DNA from: Mesorhabditis belari
Taxonomy: Eukaryota; Nematoda; Chromadorea; Rhabditida; Rhabditidae
Assembly: GCA_958450365.1 (NCBI GenBank)
Contig: CAUEEP010000918.1
Coordinates: 32,956-96,955 of the forward strand
Reading direction: 5' to 3'
DNA: 64,000 nt
The position numbers were made by a program, and so were the translations under genes. Of this stretch, positions 57,270 through 64,000 are shown in pieces (within the stretch, counting starts at the first letter, position 1; each line of letters starts with the position of its first letter). Under the pieces are notes generated by a model. It saw nothing but the letters and a program-made list of their open reading frames with translations. It did no database searches and was not told the origin of the DNA.

Positions 57270-57456
57270 TGAGTCCGTCCCTTTAAAACAATATTTCTGA
57301 TCTACATCCTTGAGAAAAAGAAGCCTCCGCCATTGCCTTTGCCAAGGATCCACGCACTAGTTACGCGGAAGCCTTGCTTTCAAAAAAACAAAGGGTAAAA
57401 CCCATCAATCCTTTTTATAATTTTTACTTTTTAGAATATCTTCAACGAGTATAAAA
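57270..57456 (+). pseudogene. PTP upstream exon remnant at palindrome centre
   Basis: Unpaired part of the second palindrome. Carries the AIAFAKDPRTSYAEALLSK exon in right-arm orientation plus the intron leading to the NEYKTKEMEK exon. The end of the exon (TCAAAAAAACAAAG) differs from the intact gene, and its acceptor region has CTTGAG in place of CTTCAG. Confidence 0.7.
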
Positions 57457-58655
57457 CGAAAGAAATGGAAAAAATCAAGCCCGATAGCTACACGTATCTT
57501 GCCTGGCAACGATTCGAATCGAAAAATCGGCAAGTTGAAAAAGTTTTTGGTGATTTACAATTGTTTGCTTTAGCTACCCGACATCGACAATACGCGGGTG
57601 AAATTGGACAATACGCGGGTGAAATTGAAGGTGTCTCATTTTGATAACCGTTAATTTTTGAATTTAGGACCGTGATTCGAGCAATGACTACATATACGCC
57701 TCGTGGATGACAATGGCAAACGGTCGGCGGTAGATCAGCACACAGGGGCCGCTGGAAGACACAATTGTTTCTTAACAGTGACGTTTCTTTGACCTTTTGA
57801 TCTAGGATTTTTGGCATATGATCATTACCGAGCAGTCGACTCAAATTGTGATGCTGTGCGCGCTGAACGAGGGAAAAGAGAGCAAATGCGAAAGGTGACG
57901 GGTTAAAATTTATAGTTATGTTACGCAAAAAATTTTATGTTTAAAAATAAACACCTAAATTTAGGTACTACCCGAAATTCTCCAAAGGACACTCGATCAA
58001 CGCGGGCGATTACAAGATCACGTACGACCGGAAACTGCATTCGATTTACAAGGAGACGTCAATCTACCAATATCAGGTCACCCGGGGAAAGTTTGTTTCT
58101 TTTCGGCTATGGGATAATTGCTAGGTGTTTAGGTTGGCGGAGCCCTTCATTGTCACACACTTTTTAGTCAACTCCTGGAAGGACCACTCAATTCCAACCA
58201 ATCTGGAACAGATCATAGGTCGGTGATCTTTTTCTTACTACTAGAATTTGTCCTTTTCAGCCCTCTTGGAAGTGCGTCACCAGGGCTCCATTGGAAAATC
58301 CTATCACGGTGCACTGCTCGGCGGGGATTGGCCGCACTTCAGCCTTCGTCGGCAAAGACCATTTCGCTAGATAAAGTTAAATTATTATTTAGCCGTTGAC
58401 TACGCCAACCAAGCAATTATGGCCAATCCCGACTTCACGATGGTCCAGCTGCTCAAGGAGTTGCGCAAGATGAGGTATTTTTGTTGCAGAATTCTTTTAA
58501 CGCCTTCCCGTTTCAGATTTCATGCAGTGCAGGGCGGCGGTCAATATTTCTACATTCATGCGGGCCTGATTGAATTGTGGGTGAGCGGGGGAATCATCAA
58601 TAGGGATCATTGCAAGAGTTTCCTGGGCGGCTACAAGAAAATTTGTGAAATGTGA
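57434..58655 (+). pseudogene. PTP pseudogene, palindrome right arm
   Basis: Plus-strand equivalent of the left-arm pseudogene, with the same TAG in the QGPL exon, the same lost donor and the same 27-bp duplication. In addition there is a 1-bp insertion just after the acceptor of the active-site exon (CTCTTGGAAG for CTCTTGAAG). The HCSAGIGRT codons, the GC donor GCAAAG and the C-terminal QGGGQYFYI exon remain. Ends CEM, TGA. Confidence 0.88.
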
Positions 58656-58798
58656 GTTCATTTTATCTGTATCAACTTTTTCTAATTTAGCCTCAACAAG
58701 AAAGTCAGCGAAAACCCATAGAGTCGACGGCAAATGGGACTCCAAAGATTTGAAAAATGCATAATAAAGTTGCTCGATAAAAAATTTCGATAAAAGTT

Positions 58799-58846
58799 GA
58801 CGATTGACGACCAAGCACTAATAATAGTGCTTGGTCGTCAATCGTC
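58799..58846. repeat. 48-bp near-perfect palindrome, mirror copy
   Basis: As at 55,686; flanked by TCGATAAAAAATTTCGATAAAAG direct repeats on one side. Confidence 0.9.
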
Positions 58847-59214
58847 GGATAATCGGTTTTTTGCATTTCAGACCCGCTTTGATTAGTTGCTAAAAGAATT
58901 TAATGAAAGATATTTCTTTTCTTTGATCAGCTTTAAATCCAAATTTAATACAATATGTAATTTAATCCTGAATCCGCTTTCTTCAACAAAACTTCCCGAT
59001 TTTTGTCAAAAAAATTCTATGAAAGAGCCAACGGATTGATTTAACCTTCTACTTTGCGAGTCGTGAAATGAAATTTGAAAACACTCTGTTAGGCTATAAC
59101 GAATGTAATAGTCTAACAGTCTAACTATAAGCGCATGCTAAAAGTGTCCAAGAAAAGACACTAAATCACCGTCTTGATCTCTGCCCCCACTAAAGTTTTA
59201 ATTTAAGCAATTTT

Positions 59215-59450
59215 TTTTGATCACCTTATTCTGGTGGCATTTTTTGCAATTTTGGCTATTTTGGCATCAAAACTGTCGCTCGCTTCGCGAAACTCTATGA
59301 AAGACTATTTTTATTAATGTTTTACATTGTTCTTTTTTCCTTTCAGGGAGCAATCAAGGGTGGAAAGTCGACCTACACCATCGGCAGTCGACCTGCACCA
59401 ATGGAGGAAGGCTTTGGAGTGTTGTAAGGTAAATCTTGTGTTTGGCTAAA
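59215..59450 (+). pseudogene. CK1-like kinase fragment, exon 2 region
   Basis: Carries the end of intron 1 and a damaged exon 2: GGKSTYTIG is followed by a repeated GTCGACCT segment and then EGFGVL, with the loop deleted and no proper donor. Confidence 0.7.
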
Positions 59451-59559
59451 GTTAAAATTGTTCCTTGCCACAAAGATATACAATCATTTATTAATTTATT
59501 CATTCACAAATAATAAAGTCCATTATCCATTTTTTTTGTCCTCCATTGGCGCTATTCAC

Positions 59560-60020
59560 TTCTTTGAAGGCGGTTCGAAATCGTACGGGTCGTCGATCTT
59601 GATGTTCTGCTTGGGCAGCGATCCAAAATGAGAGTAGATGCAGATCTAACAAACCATCTAACAATCTCCAAGGCTAAAGCATGGCAAACGCTACAAAAAT
59701 AAAACCCTACCCGTTTGAGCTTCTCGTAGGTGAATTGATGATCGACATGATCGGTGTACTCGAAGCGATCGTGGTAGATGAGAGCCTTCTGATAGTCCTA
59801 AAAAACCTTTGATCAAGTCAAAATGCTGGCCTTAAGTCGCTAAAAATAAAAAGTCAGAATCAGCAATTTGAAGTTTTGCTATGAGTTTGCAAAGACACCT
59901 ACATTCTTGCACCTTGAGCGTTCCGTAAAGATGCTTATTCTTGCGAGATTCCTCTTTGCGGCTTTACAGCGTTGGCCAGCGTTCTTATCGCCGATGTTCT
60001 TCCAAGGCAGACCTAAACAA
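59560..60020 (-). pseudogene. CK1-like kinase fragment, exons 10-8
   Basis: Minus-strand exon 10 (with an extra base in the AAQQ codons), exon 9 and exon 8 equivalents with several small indels. Related to the divergent 21-kb and 37-kb copies. Followed by a degenerate hairpin element (about 60,089-60,188). Confidence 0.75.
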
Positions 60021-60088
60021 AAAAGCAAATATCAGTGAAAAACATATGACGTTTAGCTTCGTGACTTTCCGGTAATGGCGCCGAAGAA

Positions 60089-60188
60089 AGCTCTGATATG
60101 GAGTTGTTGTTAGCCTAGGGTTTACTCTCAAACTCTGATAACTCAACATCAGCGCTTGAGAGTAAACTTAGACTATGCGACGCTCCGA
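60089..60188. repeat. degenerate inverted-repeat element
   Basis: Retains TTTACTCTCAAAC and GAGAGTAAACTTAGACTATG arms, but outer ends are altered. Confidence 0.7.
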
Positions 60189-60247
60189 TGTGGTTCTTTT
60201 TTATTAGACCTCTTACGGCACGGCGAATTGATCAAAATCATCAAAAT

Positions 60248-60275
60248 GTTGTTGGATAAATTATCCAACAACAAA
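60248..60275. repeat. short hairpin TTGTTGGATAAATTATCCAACAA
   Basis: Variant of the kinase intron-4 hairpin with a shorter loop, next to AAACAAAACAACAACACC. Confidence 0.75.
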
Positions 60276-60719
60276 CACCAGGCAAACAAAACAACAACAC
60301 CATTAAGCTTAAACATTGAACAAGTGCAATCATTAACTTGGACTTGGACTTTTTAGGTACTTGACCAATTGGAAGTGCCTCGCAAATGTGGATCGACGAA
60401 TGGTTCCACTTGCGAACAACAGCCATCAGCACCGCAACTTTACTCAAACTATGAAAACCAGGTTATTAGGGTGAGTTATTTTGAAATTGGAATAAGAGTG
60501 TTCAAACGGAAAAACTGAATGTCTTTCGCTTAATACGCTTTCGCTCACGCCGAATACTTTTTACTTCACACTTAGTTTAGTTTCAAGACTGCGCTAACTG
60601 AGCTAATTCTCTTTATCGGTTTTTTGCCTTTCAGGAGGGCTTTGATTGTTGCTAAAAGAATTTAATGAAAGATATTTCTTTTCTTTGATCAGCTTTAAAT
60701 CCAAATTTAATACAATATG

Positions 60720-60935
60720 TAATTTAATCCTGAAGCCGCTTTCTTCAACAAAACTTCTCGATTTTCGTCAAAAAAATTCTATGAAAGAGCCAACGGATTT
60801 AACCTTCTACTTTGCGAGTCGTGAAATGAAATTTGAAACCACTCTGTTAGACTATAAACGAATGTTGCGAGCGCATGCTGAAAGTGTCCAAGAAAAGGCA
60901 CTAAATCACCGTCTTGATCTATGCACCTACTAAAG
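60720..60935 (+). pseudogene. DDE transposase tail fragment
   Basis: KEPTDLTFYFASREMKFE and following codons with a +1 change in the DYNECC region. The preceding 100 bp (TTTAATACAATATGTAATTT) is the same as the outer part of the PTP palindrome arms. Confidence 0.65.
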
Positions 60936-61019
60936 TTTTTAAGCAAGCCGCTAACATGAAAATCTTGAATAAAATCTCACTCTACTACTGGGATTTCCAC
61001 AGCCATTAATCAATAAATG

Positions 61020-62230
61020 ACTATGCGATAGACTATGCGACGCTCCGATGTGGTTCTTTTTTATTAGACCTCTTACGGCACGGCGAATTGATCAAAATCC
61101 ATTACCTTCCTTGACGATGAGATGCAACAGCAGGTCCATGACTCCACATCATCTTTCACCGACCTCTCAATGCATCGATGACAAGCCAGCGAGGCAAAAC
61201 GCACCGTTTTTTTGAAGCGGACCTCAGCACGTGTTGTCTTCAATTCACCCCGAAAACAAGAAAAGCCACTTTAAAATGTCAAAAATACAATTAAAGTTAA
61301 AAAATCCATTACCCATTATCCTAGACTTAATAGGAACCGTATTGGAACCGTATTGAATCCGAATTGGAACCATATTAGAACTTAATAGGAGCCGTATTGG
61401 AACCGTATTGGAACCGTATTGGAACCTTGTTTGTTTCATAATATGAACCGTATTGGGACAGTATTGGAATTATATTGGAACGGCATTGGATTTATATTCA
61501 GCTTAGGATCAGGTATTCAGTCTACAATTGTACAATTCCGCTTTAGTTTTGACAAGTCCTCGAGCATGAGCAACTTTGCTTTGTGAATGCTTTTGTGTTT
61601 AATTTATATAGCTCAAAAGTATACCTCCTGAACACAGTTACTTTGAAGAGAACCCGGCAATCCTCTCAACTGATCCGCTGATTCCTCGGAGTGGATTCTC
61701 TTTTCTACAATCTACAATCAACCTCGAGTGATTTTCTTTCTGCAAGCTGTTGAATCTAAGAAGCTTAGGTTGATACAAAGATTATAGTCCATGCTGATTC
61801 GCATATATAACGATTTCAGAAAATGTTAATTGAAGTTGAAACGGTTTCGAAACACAAACTCTTTGAATTAAATATGCAACAAGTGAAAAAAGTTCGAAGT
61901 TATTTATTTAGCCAACTTTTGACTGCCAGAGGACCAGGTCTTTCTCATCATGGATGCGGGCCGAGGATCTCTGTTAGAATGACGACATTAGCCCCATACC
62001 CCTAGCCTTATTTACATGTTCCTTGGTCGTGTTTATATGCCAAGGTACAATTTTTGCTTAAATATTTATTCCAAATTGAGTGATTTTATGCGCGAAGCTC
62101 TTCATTTCAGGCAGTTATTTTCTAAAGAAATACAGCTAGTTGAAGGTAAGCCTTACAACTCACTTCTCCGGCTTCCAACTACCGCAGCATCCAGGACCTT
62201 CCCTGGGCCTTGTGTGGAATTCTTCTTAGC
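61020..62230. repeat. segmental duplication, inverted copy of 36.48-37.66 kb
   Basis: In order it contains a kinase exon-7 fragment (minus strand, about 61,104-61,250, with a T7 run in place of the FKGT codons), a satellite island (about 61,320-61,490), the CTCGAGCATGAGCAAC landmark, and the exon-like pieces near 61,920-62,000 and 62,160-62,215. Confidence 0.8.
61320..61490 (-). repeat. satellite island
   Basis: About 15 diverged reverse-orientation units with TTGTTTGTTTCATAATATG; inverted copy of 37,198-37,385. Confidence 0.9.
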
Positions 62231-62242
62231 GGAAGGGTAATA

Positions 62243-62515
62243 TGTATATGAAGGTTCCAATACGGTTCGAATACGGTTCGAATACGGTTCCAATACACAC
62301 GGTTCCAATACGGTTCCATTAGCGGTTCCAATACGGTTCCAATACGGTTTCCAATTCATGAAATTCTATTAAGGTTTAATATGGTTCCAATACGGTTCCA
62401 ATACGGTTCCAATACGGTTCCAATACGGTTCCAATACGGTTCCAATACGGTTCCAATACGGTTCCAATATGGTTCCAATACGGTTCCAATACGGTTCCCA
62501 ATACGGTTCCAATAT
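62243..62515 (+). repeat. satellite island
   Basis: About 24 forward units. The first part is disrupted (ACACACGG, TTAGCGG) and the second part (62,385-62,512) is regular. Lies about 115 bp beyond the stop of the small membrane-protein gene. Confidence 0.93.
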
Positions 62516-62630
62516 CTGCAGCTATTATTTTGGTGAAGAAAAAATGTCCCAAAAACTCTCGCTTTCCGGCTTTTTGGTCCAATCAAGATATTGGGAGTTT
62601 ATGTAAAAGATTTACCGAAAAATGAACATA

Positions 62631-63047
62631 TCATGATCTTTTATAACCTGCAACAACATTTGCAAAACAATTGAAAAATAGTAACAAAACGGTAAGATAA
62701 CAAAACGATGGAGCATCGGCAGCAGGTTCCAAAATTGGTTGCGTTGAAGTTGACTCCTTTACAGTGACTTTCTGTTCGTTTTCTTTAGAAGACATCTCAA
62801 ACTTGCAAGGAATGCGCACTTTTACAGCTTCGCCGGTGGTTTTGATGACAAACTGAAAAGGAAATAAAGTAAGCTTAGCGCAACAGAGAAGTGCAGGGTT
62901 AACATGTTTGCAGGGCCCAGCACGAAGAACGCTAAATTTTTTCAACCTTGAAGGCTTCTTTTGAATTAAAGGCAAAACAACTTCATTCTCAGTCGGCTCT
63001 CCCACTACCGGGTTGAAGTCGGAGTTTATTGGCTTCGTGAAGTGTTT
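62631..63047 (-). CDS. small protein with C-terminal membrane segment; possible MSP-like strand pair
   Basis: Two exons on the minus strand, 62904-63047 and 62631-62852, in phase, about 121 residues to TGA; the first begins at an acceptor (TTTTAACCAG), so the start lies upstream. It reads KHFTKPINSDFNP, a basic stretch, then across the splice CKHFVIKTTGEAVKVRIP, an acidic/Thr-rich linker and a hydrophobic segment FCYLTVLLLFFNCFANVV near the end. FVIKTTGEAVKVR is reminiscent of the 'FK.KTT....VRP' strand of major sperm protein domains, but too little is present to assign it. A single-pass tail anchor is the safer reading. It is one of few single-copy coding candidates here. Confidence 0.42.
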   Translation of the reverse strand, partial: KHFTKPINSDFNPVVGEPTENEVVLPLIQKKPSRLKKFSVLRAGPCKHVNPALLCCAKLTLFPFQFVIKTTGEAVKVRIPCKFEMSSKENEQKVTVKESTSTQPILEPAADAPSFCYLTVLLLFFNCFANVVAGYKRS

Positions 63048-63129
63048 CTGGTTAAAACTTTCCTTGGCTAAAAATAGATCTGTTTGGATAAATAGATAAT
63101 ACTACTATCGTTAGAAGATCGTTTGTTAG

Positions 63130-63222
63130 ATCTGCATCTACTTTCGCCATTTTTAGATCGCTGCCCCAGCAGAGCATCAACATCGACAGCCCGTACGATT
63201 TCGAGCCGCCTTCAAAGAAGTG
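63130..63222 (+). pseudogene. CK1-like kinase fragment, exon 10
   Basis: Exon 10 with its acceptor and 3' UTR, but with an additional C (GCTGCCCCAGCAG) that shifts the frame, and SPYDFEPP in place of GPYDFEPP. Followed by the familiar UTR with a changed poly(A) region. Confidence 0.75.
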
Positions 63223-63479
63223 AATAGGGCTAAAGGGAACAAAAAAAATCGATAATGGAAACAAATGAACTTTATTGTTGTGAACATTGAATAATAAATA
63301 TATTGTATATCTTCTCAGGATTGGGTTGTGGATGATGTACTTTTCCTTTTTTCTGATTTTTTGTTTTTCATTAAAGAGTTCATTGACCCAAAGTGATAAG
63401 TGTTAAATCCTGTTTTGTTTTTACCCTTTACAAGGGAGTCCTACCCATTTCCAAATTTGCTTTCCTAGTGCTTTTCAAG

Positions 63480-63870
63480 AGATTCCACACAAGCTTTGGA
63501 TTCATTCAATTTATTTTCGAATATCATTAAAACTAGTAAATAAACGCTTGAGAAATTGTTGTCCATAGGCCATTATCGGTATTCCTCCAGGACGACACAG
63601 CACAGCACTACTTGGACTTGTAGCGCTTGAATCACACGGAGACTTTGTGGTGCGCGAGAGTTTCTTTCCAAAATCTCTGCAAAATCGGTGTCGCCGAGAC
63701 TCGTCAACGCTAAAAACTTTCAAAATTCCAATGTAATCAATAATCGTTTTCTAAGCGCCTACCAGTCTTCGCAAGATTTTGCAATGGATTCCCGATTCTG
63801 TAGAAATGCTTTGATATTCCATTGAATTTAGCTATTTTATGATCTAGCAATTCTACCTTTGCTTACACCA
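63480..63870 (+). repeat. kinase 3'-flank repeat, copy 4
   Basis: Most divergent copy of the 26.64-kb flank, with many small insertions (for example GTCCATAGGCCATTATCGG). The 64-codon frame is destroyed. Confidence 0.65.
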
Positions 63871-63884
63871 AGTCAGTAAATCAG

Positions 63885-64000
63885 AGAAAAAGGAAGAGTA
63901 CATCATCCACAACCCAATGCTGAAGAAGAAGATTACAATATTTATTTATTTATTCACGTTCACAAATACTAAGAGTTCATTTGTCTCCATTATCGATTTT
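63885..64000 (-). other. start of a further kinase 3' UTR, cut by the window end
   Basis: On the minus strand matches the kinase 3' UTR (AATAAATAAATA near 63,940-63,955, TCATCCACAACCCAATGCTG). This predicts another minus-strand kinase copy just beyond 64,000. Confidence 0.6.

Larger units (their letters stand above)
55365..59167. repeat. second palindrome, carrying dead PTP copies
   Basis: Left arm 55365 to about 57076 and right arm about 57457-59167 are reverse complements (paired coordinates sum to about 114,533). The centre of about 380 bp holds a C48 exon fragment and the 5' PTP exon region. The arms contain, from the outside in, transposase tail, a perfect 48-bp dyad, the PTP exons and the KNR exon. 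They differ by small indels. Confidence 0.93.

Noticed and set aside
58126..58167. Read-through reading of the PTP region in other frames (KNKHLNLGTT-type peptides)
   Set aside because: These frames run across introns on the PTP strand. The PTP motifs lie in another phase and give a complete domain when spliced.
1..64000. tRNA, rRNA or spliced-leader RNA genes
   Set aside because: No tRNA box A/B pairs, conserved rRNA blocks or SL-like sequences were recognised by eye. A covariance-model scan would be decisive.

Overview
The window looks like a repeat-rich, gene-poor or heterochromatic piece of a nematode nuclear genome, probably from a rhabditid. The evidence is AT-rich DNA, coding exons cut by many introns of about 40-130 bp with GT-AG and some GC-AG borders, AATAAA-type poly(A) signals, and nematode-expanded families: divergent casein-kinase-1/TTBK-like kinases and small protein tyrosine phosphatases (PTPs). 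No prokaryotic, organellar, rRNA or tRNA feature was seen. Species cannot be named from the sequence alone.

Layout: 1-14,085 is a giant satellite of an 11-bp unit (GGTTCCAATAC) that switches strand near 12.6 kb; all open frames in it are artefacts. 14.1-17.0 kb is a patchwork of dead DDE (pogo/Tigger-like) transposase ends and a C48 protease exon. 17.6-20.2 kb holds a well-preserved Ulp1/SENP-like (C48) cysteine protease gene. 21.0-21.9 kb is a dying kinase copy abutting a second satellite block (21.97-23.68 kb). 24.28-25.78 kb is an intact PTP on the minus strand. 27.1-28.7 kb is a kinase pseudogene. 28.9-33.1 kb contains a C48 fragment and three tandem 1-kb transposase remnants. 33.2-36.4 kb carries an orphan small-gene family. 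38.3-45.15 kb is a palindrome with an intact, divergently transcribed kinase gene on each arm. 45.2-48.9 kb is an inverted-repeat-bounded mosaic containing another orphan gene family. 49.15-51.8 kb is a third, broken kinase copy. 53.0-55.3 kb is a direct duplicate of the C48 protease locus, broken. 55.4-59.2 kb is a second palindrome with a dead PTP on each arm. 59.3-64 kb is fragments, an inverted duplicate of 36.5-37.7 kb, another satellite island and a small gene encoding a protein with a C-terminal membrane segment.

Functionally, the recognisable intact genes are two kinases, one phosphatase and one Ub/SUMO-type protease. CK1-like kinases and small PTPs are families known to be expanded and largely male-germline expressed in Caenorhabditis. 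Their presence in palindromes and segmental duplications resembles the ampliconic architecture of testis genes on mammalian sex chromosomes. That parallel is inference. Most other coding-looking sequence is duplicated debris in which exon-level homology can be read but frames are broken.
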